In this document: positions 1 through 7,200 of the stretch, one piece after another
How positions within the stretch are numbered: position 1 is the stretch's first letter
Layout of the letters: each line of letters begins with the position of its first letter
Assembly (NCBI GenBank): GCA_036013055.1
Contig: DASCQM010000006.1
Location: forward strand, 310,001 to 374,000
Direction: 5' to 3'
Source of the DNA: SHYR01 sp036013055
GTDB lineage: Bacteria; Chloroflexota; Dehalococcoidia; UBA2979
Length of the DNA stretch: 64,000 nucleotides
Made by a program: the position numbers and the translations under genes
Notes under the pieces: generated by a model
Databases searched by the model: none
What the model saw: only the letters and a program-made list of their open reading frames with translations
What the model was told of the DNA's origin: nothing

Positions 1-522
1 GTCGCGCGGCTCAGGCACCTGATCGAGGGCGGCGTCGAGCGTCTCGCGTAGCTCGTCGAGCCCGTCGCCGGTGACGGCGGAGACCCGCACCACCGGCGCG
101 TCGGCCAGCGAGGTCGGCTCCAGCAGCGTGCGTACCTCGTCCTCGACGAGGTCGAGCCAGTCCGCATCGACGAGGTCGGACTTCGTGATCGCGACGACGC
201 CGTGTTCGACGCCGAGCAGGTCGAGGATTTCGAGGTGCTCCAGCGTCTGCGGCATCACGGACTCGTCGGCGGCGACGACAAACAATGCGAGGTCGATCGC
301 GCCGACGCCCGCCAGCATGTGCCGCACAAAGCGCACGTGCCCCGGCACATCAACGATCGAGACCTCGCGGCCGGAGGGCAGGGTGAGCCACGCAAAGCCC
401 AGCTCGATCGTGAGGCCGCGCTCCTGCTCCTCGCTGAGCCGATCGGGATTCGTCCCCGTCAACGCCTCAACAAGCGCGGACTTCCCATGGTCAACGTGCC
501 CGGCGGTGCCGATGACGAACAT
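1..522 (-). CDS. selB: Selenocysteine-specific translation elongation factor SelB (N-terminal part, runs off window)
   Basis: SelB is the GTPase that brings Sec-tRNA(Sec) to ribosomes paused at UGA codons followed by a SECIS hairpin. The reverse strand gives 174 codons open to the left edge. The start ATG (520-522) is followed by a GTPase domain: G1 GHVDHGKS at residues 8-15, the switch I sequence ERGLTIELGFAW, G3 DVPGH and the SelB-typical FVRHMLAG, then VAADESVMPQT and G4-like TKSD. The ERGLTIELGFA and MLAGVGAIDLALFVVAADE stretches separate SelB from EF-Tu and other translation GTPases. Domains II-III and the SECIS-binding winged helices lie outside the window. It is divergent from the AlbA_2 gene. 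Its presence supports the UGA-recoded gene at 7201-8406. The identification is firm. Confidence 0.93.
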   Translation of the reverse strand, partial: MFVIGTAGHVDHGKSALVEALTGTNPDRLSEEQERGLTIELGFAWLTLPSGREVSIVDVPGHVRFVRHMLAGVGAIDLALFVVAADESVMPQTLEHLEILDLLGVEHGVVAITKSDLVDADWLDLVEDEVRTLLEPTSLADAPVVRVSAVTGDGLDELRETLDAALDQVPEPRD

Positions 523-571
523 TGGGGCAGTTTAGGGGGTGGCGTCCCGAGGGAGGAGTCTAGCAGAAAAG

Positions 572-590
572 CGAACGAACGTTCTATACT
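572..590 (+). promoter_or_regulatory. LexA-type SOS operator overlapping a -10 box
   Basis: Bases 572-585 read CGAACGAACGTTCT. This fits the Gram-positive/Chloroflexota-type LexA box CGAACRNRYGTTYC at 13 of 14 positions and contains the GAAC-N4-GTTC core. It directly abuts and overlaps a TATACT -10 hexamer at 585-590, 20 nt before the ATG at 610. A repressor bound here would occlude the -10. This is a motif match by eye, not proof of binding. Confidence 0.5.
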
Positions 591-609
591 GCCGGTCATT
601 GGGGGCAGC

Positions 610-1764
610 ATGTTCACAGGCGAACTACGTACCAAGACGTATCACGATCTTGAGGGGTTCCTGAAGGAAGACATACCGGAGGGAACCCGCCTCGATTACA
701 AGAAGAACTTTCCAAAGAACCTAGAGAAGACCATCGCGGCGATGGCGAATACGGAAGGTGGACTCATCCTCATTGGGATTGCCGAAGATGACGATCGCCC
801 ACGACATCCTGTCCTGCCTCCAGTTGGTGTTCCGGTAGAGCAGGCGGTGGAGACGGTGATCTCTAAGGCCTATCAAGCGATCCACGGGCCCGTCACTCCT
901 GAGGTTGAGGCGATCCAACTTCCTGACGATGACTCCAAGTGTGTCGTTGTTGTGAGAGTGCAGCCCTCCGCGAGGGCGCCGCATGCCGTTGGTCAACGGA
1001 CGGACATCTATCGCCGCGTCGACTCCCAGTCGATGCCGGGGAAAGGTGATCTCGAAGCGCGAATGGAACTCGATGCCGTTGGATGGCTCTTCGACAGGAG
1101 AACTCGAAATGCCGAGATACTCGCTGCTGCGGAGCAACGCCGGTCGGAGATTATGGGATCCCCAGCGCCCGCTGACGAGGAATTCCGGGTGGGCGTCATC
1201 GTTTCGCCGGTACTGGCCCATACTGAGCTGCTCTCAACAGCGCAACTGGAGACTCTCGCGCTCAGGCGGGTAACGTTCGGGCTGAATGGCTTCCCTGATC
1301 TCAACATGCGACGGATCTCAGGGGGGCTTGTGTCCACACATGAGCCCCGCATGGAGTACATCGACATATCGGGACTCACCGCCTACACACGCACATTCAA
1401 GTTCGATGCTGATGGGCTGCTACGTCCTTGGTGGTTCCAGAACTCGGTCGCGTTATTGGCGTGGGCGGGACTAGCGGCAGTCAAGTCTGGGCGCGGCGGG
1501 ACGCTGCTCGCCGCCACGACGGTCGCTGGCGTGAGAGATCATGCGGTCGAGGTGGGCGGACCGGGCTTCTACGACGATGACCACCGGGCGTCGCTTCAGA
1601 GCCAAATCTCTGCGTCGATTCGGGTGGAGGCCGACGACCTCGGGCGCGAGGCACCGAGGTACGCCCTTGACCTGATGGCTCAGATCCTCGAAGCGTTCGA
1701 TTTCCGACTCACCGTTGAGCAACTCGCCCGACGGTTCGAGGTCAACTTAGAATCCGCAGGTTGA
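610..1764 (+). CDS. AlbA_2 (Schlafen-type) domain protein, putative SOS-linked
   Basis: The product has 384 residues. Residues about 25-60 carry the AlbA_2/Schlafen AlbA_2 signature: an LDYKK segment, then AAMANTEGG and LILIGIAED, a putative nucleic-acid-binding fold found in transcription regulators and some defence proteins. The remaining 300 residues match no family I recognise. I chose the ATG at 610 because GGGGGC precedes it and a -10 box lies 20 nt upstream; an in-frame upstream extension would run antisense to selB and reads as low-complexity. Base and codon use (AAGAAC, TTT, TCT, AGA) is clearly less GC-biased than the neighbours, which suggests horizontal acquisition. The LexA-like box suggests damage induction. 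Molecular function is unknown. Confidence 0.75.
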   Translation: MFTGELRTKTYHDLEGFLKEDIPEGTRLDYKKNFPKNLEKTIAAMANTEGGLILIGIAEDDDRPRHPVLPPVGVPVEQAVETVISKAYQAIHGPVTPEVEAIQLPDDDSKCVVVVRVQPSARAPHAVGQRTDIYRRVDSQSMPGKGDLEARMELDAVGWLFDRRTRNAEILAAAEQRRSEIMGSPAPADEEFRVGVIVSPVLAHTELLSTAQLETLALRRVTFGLNGFPDLNMRRISGGLVSTHEPRMEYIDISGLTAYTRTFKFDADGLLRPWWFQNSVALLAWAGLAAVKSGRGGTLLAATTVAGVRDHAVEVGGPGFYDDDHRASLQSQISASIRVEADDLGREAPRYALDLMAQILEAFDFRLTVEQLARRFEVNLESAG

Positions 1765-1810
1765 ATCCCGGCTGAGTCGGCGGACGCCTGTTTCACACGC
1801 CTCCGCCCGC

Positions 1811-1816
1811 TAAACT
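1811..1816 (+). promoter_or_regulatory. -10 box (TAAACT) of the SDR gene
   Basis: TAAACT lies 27 nt before the ATG at 1844, with a GGAGG ribosome-binding site between them (about 1832-1836). No clear -35 hexamer is visible. It resembles the TAAACT/TATACT boxes ahead of other genes in the window. Confidence 0.3.
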
Positions 1817-1843
1817 CACCTCCGACGCATTGGAGGCGGGACG

Positions 1844-2692
1844 ATGGGCAAGTTGGATGGGCGCGTGGCGCTTGTGACCGGGGCGAGCCGGGGCATTGGA
1901 CAGGGCATCGCGGAGCTGTTCGCCGCCGAGGGCGCGAAGGTGGTCTGCGCTGCTCGCACGCTGAACGAGGGTGACCACAGGTTCCTCGAAGGCTCGCTCG
2001 ACCGCACCGTGAATCTGATCAGCGAGGCCGGTGGCGATGCGATCGCCGTCGTCGCCAACGTCTCCGAGCCGGATGACTGCGAGCGCCTCGTGCAGGAGGC
2101 GCAGGACGCCTTCGGCACGGTCGACGTGCTGGTGAACAACGCGGCGCTCAACCTCTACCTGCCGATCGTCGATTACCCGGTGAACCGTTGGATGCGCGCC
2201 TTCGCGGTCAACGTGCACGGCCCGTTCATGCTCTCGCGGCTGGTGCTGCCGGGGATGATCGAGAAGCAGTCCGGCGCGATCGTCAACATCTCCTCCGGCT
2301 CGGGCATCGGCCCCGGTCGCGGCCCGTACCCCGGCGCGTCGGCGCGCGGCAACACGATGTACGGCGCGACGAAGGCGGCGCTGGAGCGCATGACGCAGGG
2401 GCTGGCCGAGGAGGTCTACAACGACAACATCGCCGTCACGTGCTTCTCGCCCTCGACCGGTGTCACGACGCCGGGGACGGTCTACTACGGCCTGCGCAAG
2501 AGCCTCGACGACGACTCCGGCGAGCCGGTGCGCATGATGTCCGACGCCGCGCTGCTGCTGGCGACGGAGCCGGTGGACAAGGTGACGGGCCGCGTCACGT
2601 ACAGCCAGGAGATCCTCAAGGAGTTCGGCTGGATCAACGACGGCGAGGGCTTCGGCGTGACCGCCGACGGCTCAGGCTTCTCGAAGATCTAG
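1844..2692 (+). CDS. SDR-family NAD(P)-dependent oxidoreductase
   Basis: This 282-aa short-chain dehydrogenase/reductase has a Rossmann fold. The cofactor motif TGASRGIG is at residues 12-19, the structural NNAA at 98-101, the catalytic Ser at about 150 in NISSGSG, and the catalytic pair Y173/K177 in YGATK. The C-terminal part is longer than in minimal SDRs. A strong GGAGG site precedes the ATG. The substrate cannot be read from sequence. The gene is followed 22 nt later by the deacetylase-family gene, so the two are probably co-transcribed. The family is certain; the specific reaction is unknown. Confidence 0.88.
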   Translation: MGKLDGRVALVTGASRGIGQGIAELFAAEGAKVVCAARTLNEGDHRFLEGSLDRTVNLISEAGGDAIAVVANVSEPDDCERLVQEAQDAFGTVDVLVNNAALNLYLPIVDYPVNRWMRAFAVNVHGPFMLSRLVLPGMIEKQSGAIVNISSGSGIGPGRGPYPGASARGNTMYGATKAALERMTQGLAEEVYNDNIAVTCFSPSTGVTTPGTVYYGLRKSLDDDSGEPVRMMSDAALLLATEPVDKVTGRVTYSQEILKEFGWINDGEGFGVTADGSGFSKI

Positions 2693-2714
2693 AGCGTATA
2701 TCTAGGGGGCAGCG

Positions 2715-3767
2715 ATGCCAGACGTCGCACTTGTCACCGACCCGACCTCGCCTCGACTCGACCTCGCGCACTTCTACACGCGCCACCCGGAGCGGCCGGA
2801 CCGGCTGACCGCCATCCTCGACCACCTCGCCAGCAGGGGGCTGGGCGCGCGCATGACCGCGCTCGATGCGCGCGATGTGACCGTCGAAGAGGTGCTGGCG
2901 GTCCACGATCAGCGCGTGCTCGACGTGATCGAGGAACTGACCGGCCACGGCGGCGGGTTCGCCGACGCGGACACCTACCTCACCGCAGCGTCTGGGGCTG
3001 CCGCGCGCATGGCGGCGGGTGGGGTGCTGGTCGCGCTCGAGACCGTGCTCGCGGGTGATCACCAGCGAGCCTTCGCGGCGGTGCGCCCACCGGGCCACCA
3101 CGCGACCGCCGACACGATCATGGGCTTCTGCCTGCTGAACAACGTGGCGATCGCCGTGCAGGCTGCCTTCGATGCCGGCCTTGAGCGCGTGGCCGTCGTC
3201 GATTGGGACGTACACCACGGCAACGGCACGCAGGCGATCTTCGACGCCGATCCGCGCCTGCTCTACGTCAGCACGCACGCCTCGCCGTTCTATCCGATGA
3301 CCGGCGCGATCGAGGAGACCGGCAGCGGCGATGGCGCGGGCACGATGATCAACATTCCGCTCCCGCTGGGGGCTGGCGACGCCGCCTTCAACGCCGCGTA
3401 CGAGCAGGTAGTCGTGCCGGCCCTCGACCGCTTCGCCCCGCAACTCGTGCTCGTCTCCAGCGGCTGGGACGCACACGTCCGCGACCCGCTTGGCCCGCTC
3501 AACGTCACGACCGACGGCTACACGCGCGCCGCCCGATGCGTGATGGAGGCTGCCGACGCCGTGGCCGGTGGAAGGGTCGTCGTCGCTCTCGAAGGTGGCT
3601 ACGACGAGCACGCGCTGGCCTGGTCGGCGGGCGCGCTCTGCGAGCTGCTGCTCGGCGAAGAGCCGACGCCCGACCCGCAGCCGGTCGCCCCGCCGAAAGA
3701 CCCCGCAGCGCCTGAGCCGAACGTCGATGTCCTGATCGCGGCAGTGCGGGCTACGGCCGGTCTATAG
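2715..3767 (+). CDS. Histone deacetylase-family (AcuC/acetylpolyamine-type) amidohydrolase
   Basis: A zinc-dependent deacetylase of the arginase/HDAC superfamily, 350 residues. Visible hallmarks are RPPGHHA with the catalytic His pair at 128-129, the metal ligands D165 and H167 in DWDVHHGNG, a third ligand D252 in SGWDAH, and the C-terminal LEGGYDEHA. Bacterial members remove acetyl groups from small amines, polyamines or protein lysines such as acetyl-CoA synthetase; which applies here is unknown. GGGGG precedes the ATG, and the gene sits 22 nt behind the SDR gene. Its last 6 nt overlap the convergent gene on the other strand. Confidence 0.9.
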   Translation: MPDVALVTDPTSPRLDLAHFYTRHPERPDRLTAILDHLASRGLGARMTALDARDVTVEEVLAVHDQRVLDVIEELTGHGGGFADADTYLTAASGAAARMAAGGVLVALETVLAGDHQRAFAAVRPPGHHATADTIMGFCLLNNVAIAVQAAFDAGLERVAVVDWDVHHGNGTQAIFDADPRLLYVSTHASPFYPMTGAIEETGSGDGAGTMINIPLPLGAGDAAFNAAYEQVVVPALDRFAPQLVLVSSGWDAHVRDPLGPLNVTTDGYTRAARCVMEAADAVAGGRVVVALEGGYDEHALAWSAGALCELLLGEEPTPDPQPVAPPKDPAAPEPNVDVLIAAVRATAGL

Positions 3768-4535
3768 AGGGCGCCAGCTCTCGCGGGCGACCGCCTGCGC
3801 GAACGTCACCCTGCCGGTGTCGATGTTGTCGTCGCCGAGATGGGCCGTGCCGCCGAACGTCGCCGCGAGCGGTGAGTCCTCGCTGCTCGCAAGTTCGACC
3901 GCGCCGCCGGTCGCTGCGGCGAGTGCTTGAGCCATCTGCTCGCCGTTCAGCACCTCGGGTCCCGCGAGGTCACGCGCGCGTCCGCCGGGACCGGCGGCGA
4001 GCAGCGCGGCGATGCGGCTGGCGACGTCCAAGGTGTCGACGGGGCGGAAGCGCAGTTCGCCAGCGAGCATCGCGCGGCCGCTGGCTGCGGCGACCAGCCA
4101 CTCGCGCAGCAGGTCGTGGAACTGCGTCGTGCGCAGGATCGTTGACCGCAGCGGCGAGCCCCCGACGATGCGCTCCGCCGCCAGCTTCGCCCCGTAGTAC
4201 GGCGTGTGGATCGCGTCGATACCGACGATAGAGACGTAGAGCAGGTGCCCCACGCCCGCCTCGCTGGCGGCATCGAGCAGGTGACCGGTACCTGCGACAT
4301 CGGTCGCCTCGGCGGTCGGCGAGTTCGACGCGCAGTGGACGATCGCCTCGATGCCATCGACCGCCGCCGCCAGCGCCTCGCAGGGGCTGTCGATGTCGGC
4401 GACGGACCACGTCTCGCCCTGTTCGCTGACCTGCTGCTGACGCGAGAGCGCGCGTACCTCGTGGCCCGCGCCCAGCAGCGCGGGTACCAGCACGCCGCCA
4501 AGCCTGCCGGTCGCTCCGGTCACCAGTACCTGCAT
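3762..4535 (-). CDS. NAD(P)-binding NmrA/atypical SDR-family protein
   Basis: A 257-aa protein beginning with a Rossmann motif, VTGATGRLGG, at residues 4-13. It later has an atypical-SDR YYGAK motif and the layout of NmrA-like NAD(P)H-binding proteins, which act as redox sensors or sugar-nucleotide/quinone reductases. I chose the ATG at 4535 because GAGGAGG lies 6-12 nt upstream; the longer reading frame to 4694 adds an unlikely Ser/Arg-rich leader that would overlap the divergent VOC gene. It converges with the deacetylase gene, overlapping by 6 nt. The substrate is unknown. Confidence 0.82.
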   Translation of the reverse strand: MQVLVTGATGRLGGVLVPALLGAGHEVRALSRQQQVSEQGETWSVADIDSPCEALAAAVDGIEAIVHCASNSPTAEATDVAGTGHLLDAASEAGVGHLLYVSIVGIDAIHTPYYGAKLAAERIVGGSPLRSTILRTTQFHDLLREWLVAAASGRAMLAGELRFRPVDTLDVASRIAALLAAGPGGRARDLAGPEVLNGEQMAQALAAATGGAVELASSEDSPLAATFGGTAHLGDDNIDTGRVTFAQAVARESWRPL

Positions 4536-4653
4536 CCGCGCCTCCTCATGGGTGGGACGATAAGCGATCCGGCGAGTGCTAGCCGCTACGTCGAGAGCGT
4601 CGCGTATGCTGCCGCGAGACGACGAACCGGCAACGGTGTGAGAGGGGTACGAC

Positions 4654-5079
4654 ATGGGCGTTGAAGTGGCGAAAGAGGGAATCGACCTCGGCATCTTCGT
4701 TCGCGACAGCGAGGCGGCGCTGAAGTTCTATCGCGACACGCTTGGGCTAGAGCACGTACGTGACTCGCCAGCGGGCAAGGGCGGCACGATGCACCGCCTG
4801 ATGTGCGGCGACAGCATGATCAAGGTGATCGCGCTCGATAACGTGCCCGAGGCGGCGAACCCGCCCGGCGAGCCGAGCGGCGCGACCGGCATGCGCTACT
4901 GGACGATCACCGTCTCGAACCTCGATGCACTCGTCGCTGCCTGCGAGGCCGCCGGCTACAACGTGCCAGTGCCGCCGCGCGAGGTGCCGCCCGAGTCGCG
5001 GCCGAACACGCGCATCGCCTTCGTCGAAGACCCCGACGGCAACCGCGTGGAGCTGCTCGAGGACACGTCGCCGAGGTAG
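4654..5079 (+). CDS. VOC-family (glyoxalase/bleomycin-resistance fold) protein
   Basis: A 141-aa vicinal-oxygen-chelate protein with paired beta-alpha-beta-beta-beta modules. It has the typical opening DLGIFVRDSEAALKFYRDTL and the typical ending AFVEDPDGNRVELLED, whose Glu is usually a metal ligand. The first-module His ligand is not obvious, since the start reads GIDLGIF rather than the usual xxHxxxx, so the metal site may be altered. GAGAGGGG precedes the ATG. It is convergent with methylmalonyl-CoA epimerase, another VOC protein, but the two are too divergent to be a recent duplication. Confidence 0.85.
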   Translation: MGVEVAKEGIDLGIFVRDSEAALKFYRDTLGLEHVRDSPAGKGGTMHRLMCGDSMIKVIALDNVPEAANPPGEPSGATGMRYWTITVSNLDALVAACEAAGYNVPVPPREVPPESRPNTRIAFVEDPDGNRVELLEDTSPR

Positions 5080-5095
5080 GCGACGCGCGTTGGCG

Positions 5096-5524
5096 TTACT
5101 CGCGGACGTTCACCAGCTCGGTGAGAATGCCGTTTACCGACTTCGGATGGAAGAACGCCGCCGGGAGGCGGTCGGGGTCGCCCGGCCCGAAGTCGATCTG
5201 ATCGAGCCCGGCTGCCTTCAGCCGATCGGCTTCGTCGCCGATGCTCACGCACTGGTACGCGAGGTGGTGCAGGCCCGGGCCGTTCTTCGCCAGGTAGCGC
5301 GCGACCCCGCTCGTCGTGTTGTCGGGCACCAGAATCTCAAGCTGCGTCTCACCGTCCGCGACATCGAGGAAGTAGTTGTGCGTCCCCTCCGGCGCGAAGT
5401 AGACGCCATCCGGGAGCGGTGAGCGGTCGGTATCCAGCTCCAGCCCGAGCTGATCGGTGAACACCTTCAGCGCCTCATCGAGGTCGGGCGCAACGATTCC
5501 GACGTGGTCGAGTCGTACGAACAT
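5096..5524 (-). CDS. mce: Methylmalonyl-CoA epimerase
   Basis: This enzyme interconverts (S)- and (R)-methylmalonyl-CoA, linking propionyl-CoA carboxylase to the B12-dependent mutase. At 142 residues it has the usual family length. The metal ligands are visible: H7 in LDHVGI, H86/H87 in GLHHLAY, and E136 in the family-typical ending FFHPKSVNGILTELV; Q61 and E63 lie in TQLEIL. The family-specific HPKSxNG distinguishes it from generic glyoxalases. The window also holds a carboxylase beta subunit (27784-29325) and a fused acyl-CoA carboxylase (50785-54177), consistent with a methylmalonyl-CoA route. The mutase is not in the window. Confidence 0.9.
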   Translation of the reverse strand: MFVRLDHVGIVAPDLDEALKVFTDQLGLELDTDRSPLPDGVYFAPEGTHNYFLDVADGETQLEILVPDNTTSGVARYLAKNGPGLHHLAYQCVSIGDEADRLKAAGLDQIDFGPGDPDRLPAAFFHPKSVNGILTELVNVRE

Positions 5525-5629
5525 GGCTCTGCTCCTCGCATCTCCGCGCGTCGTCGTCGCGCCGTGCCGTGCACAGTAGCAGGCTGGCGCGGGCGTCGGC
5601 GGTAGGTCAGTCGGTGACGGAGCGCGGGG

Positions 5630-5914
5630 CTAGGAGTCGAGCGTGCGCTGCATCTTCAGCGTCGTGCTGCGACGGCACGCCGGACAATGCTCGGGCGGCT
5701 CAGCCCGCGGCACCATCTCGCGCGTGCCGGAGAGCCCCTCCCAGATGTAATCGCGCAGCCGCATCCCGAAGTCTCGCTGTCCGCCACGTCCGTTGGCGGC
5801 CGGTTGCATCTCTTCTTTGATGCGGCGTCGGATCTCCTGATCGCTCATCGGCTCCAGCGAGCGGACCAGCACTTCGCGACCGCAGTGTGAACAGCGGTAG
5901 ACATCGATCGGCAT
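5630..5914 (-). CDS. Small zinc-ribbon (FmdB-like) protein coupled to hemW
   Basis: A 94-aa protein starting MPIDVYRCSHCG, with a first Cys pair at C8/C11 and a second pair in CPAC near the C-terminus: a four-Cys zinc ribbon of FmdB-like architecture split by a charged helical insert (MSDQEIRRRIKEEM). Its ATG lies one base after the hemW stop codon (TGAGATG), so translation is probably coupled to hemW. It may be an accessory or regulatory factor for HemW or heme trafficking, but that is inference from position only. A second FmdB-like gene is at 62195-62500. Confidence 0.72.
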   Translation of the reverse strand: MPIDVYRCSHCGREVLVRSLEPMSDQEIRRRIKEEMQPAANGRGGQRDFGMRLRDYIWEGLSGTREMVPRAEPPEHCPACRRSTTLKMQRTLDS

Positions 5915-5915
5915 C

Positions 5916-7115
5916 TCAGCCCTCGGTCGGGGCGGGGTCCGGCAGCAGGTCCATGAAGACGTTGTTCGCGAGCAGCAGGCCGCGGTCGGTGAGGCGCAGC
6001 CGGTCGCCATCGCGCTCGAGTAGCCCGATCGACGTGTGCCGCTCGATCGCCTCGCCGAAGATCGCGTCAGGCGACTGGCCGAAGCGCTGCTCGAAGTCCG
6101 TCAGCGAGACACCTTCGACCAATCTCAGGCCGAGGATCATCGCGTCCGCTCGCAGCGTCGCCTCGTCGGGCGTCTCGCCTCCCGCGATCTGGCGCATCGT
6201 CGCCGTGCCGGTCTCTTCGCGCTGCTCGTGGCTCTCGTCGACGGCTTCTGTGTACTTGTTCGGAGCGTCGATGTTGGCGAAGCGCTGCCCGGCGAAGAGC
6301 GAGTGCGCGCCGGCGCCGAGGCCAAGGTACGGGTCGGCGTGCCAGTAGACGAGGTTGTGCTTGCATTCTTGCCCGGGTCGCGCCCAGTTGGAAATCTCGT
6401 ACTGCTCGTAGCCGGCGTCGGCCAGCCGCGCTCGCGTCCACTCGTACTGGTCGGCGGCGACATCGGGGTCGGGTTCGTCCAGTTCGCCCTTGGCCACGCG
6501 GTAGTGCAGGGAAGTGCCTGGCTCGACGGTGAGCGCGTAGCACGAGAGGTGCTCGGGCCGCTGCTCCAGCGCACGCTCCAGCGTCTGCTGCCAGCGCTCG
6601 AGCGGATGGTCGATCAGCCCGAAGATCAGGTCGATGTTCAGGTTGTCGAACCCGGCGTCGCGGGCCTGCTCGATCACCTCGATTGCGCGGTCGGCGGTAT
6701 GTGCGCGGTCGAGCAGCTCCAGCTCGTCGTCGTGCAACGACTGCACGCCCAGCGAGAGGCGGTTCACCCCCAGCTCACGCAGCCCGTCGAGGTGCTCGCG
6801 CTCAAGGTCGGTCGGGTTGCCCTCGAGCGACCACTCGGCGTCCGGAGCGATGTCGAATTGCTCGCGTACGGCGCGCGTGATCGCGCCCATGTCATCGAGG
6901 TTGGTGAGGCTCGGAGTGCCGCCGCCGAAGAACACCGTCTGCACGCGGAAATCGCGGGCGGCAGGCGCCCACAGCCCGATCTCGCGCAGCAGCGAGTCGG
7001 TGTAGCCGGGTGCGAGGTGGCCGATGCCCTCGTACGAGTTGAAGTCGCAGTAGCCGCACTTCGAGGTGCAGAACGGGATGTGGAGGTAGAGCGAGAGTGG
7101 TGTGGGGTCGACCAT
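5916..7115 (-). CDS. hemW: Radical SAM heme chaperone HemW (coproporphyrinogen III oxidase-like)
   Basis: A 399-aa radical SAM protein. The [4Fe-4S] motif C16-xxx-C20-xx-C23 sits in HIPFCTSKCGYCDF, followed by the SAM-binding FFGGGTPSL and the domain-typical NIDLIFGLIDHPLERW. The fourth Cys of true HemN (CxxxCxxCxC) is replaced by Phe, which places it with HemW, a heme-binding chaperone that inserts heme into respiratory enzymes, rather than the oxidase. The C-terminal HemN-C winged region is present. Upstream, 85 nt separate it from the divergent selenoprotein gene. Older annotations would call it HemN. Confidence 0.88.
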   Translation of the reverse strand: MVDPTPLSLYLHIPFCTSKCGYCDFNSYEGIGHLAPGYTDSLLREIGLWAPAARDFRVQTVFFGGGTPSLTNLDDMGAITRAVREQFDIAPDAEWSLEGNPTDLEREHLDGLRELGVNRLSLGVQSLHDDELELLDRAHTADRAIEVIEQARDAGFDNLNIDLIFGLIDHPLERWQQTLERALEQRPEHLSCYALTVEPGTSLHYRVAKGELDEPDPDVAADQYEWTRARLADAGYEQYEISNWARPGQECKHNLVYWHADPYLGLGAGAHSLFAGQRFANIDAPNKYTEAVDESHEQREETGTATMRQIAGGETPDEATLRADAMILGLRLVEGVSLTDFEQRFGQSPDAIFGEAIERHTSIGLLERDGDRLRLTDRGLLLANNVFMDLLPDPAPTEG

Positions 7116-7184
7116 CGACTCAGGTTAGCAGCGCCTGCCTGCCGAAAGTAGCAGGGCTCACGCGGCAAACGATTCCACGTCCGC

Positions 7185-7190
7185 TATCGT
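7185..7190 (+). promoter_or_regulatory. -10 box of the selenoprotein gene; leader nearly absent
   Basis: TATCGT ends 10 nt before the ATG at 7201, and no Shine-Dalgarno-like sequence lies between (TCTTACCGAT). A transcript starting 6-8 nt after the -10 would have a leader of 2-4 nt. This resembles the leaderless arrangements at tlyA and rarA. Confidence 0.35.
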
Positions 7191-7200
7191 TCTTACCGAT

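Noticed and set aside
202..609. Long upstream extension of the AlbA_2 reading frame
   Set aside because: It runs antisense through selB, reads as Arg/His/Asp-rich shadow sequence, and the internal ATG at 610 has a ribosome-binding site and promoter.
2634..3611. Long minus-strand open frame opposite the deacetylase gene (and many similar shadows at high GC)
   Set aside because: It is antisense to a gene with clear catalytic motifs, is rich in Arg/His/Val, has no domain, and arises from GC-rich codon structure.
5916..7115. True oxygen-independent coproporphyrinogen III oxidase (HemN)
   Set aside because: The fourth Cys of the HemN CxxxCxxCxC motif is Phe here, which is the HemW pattern.
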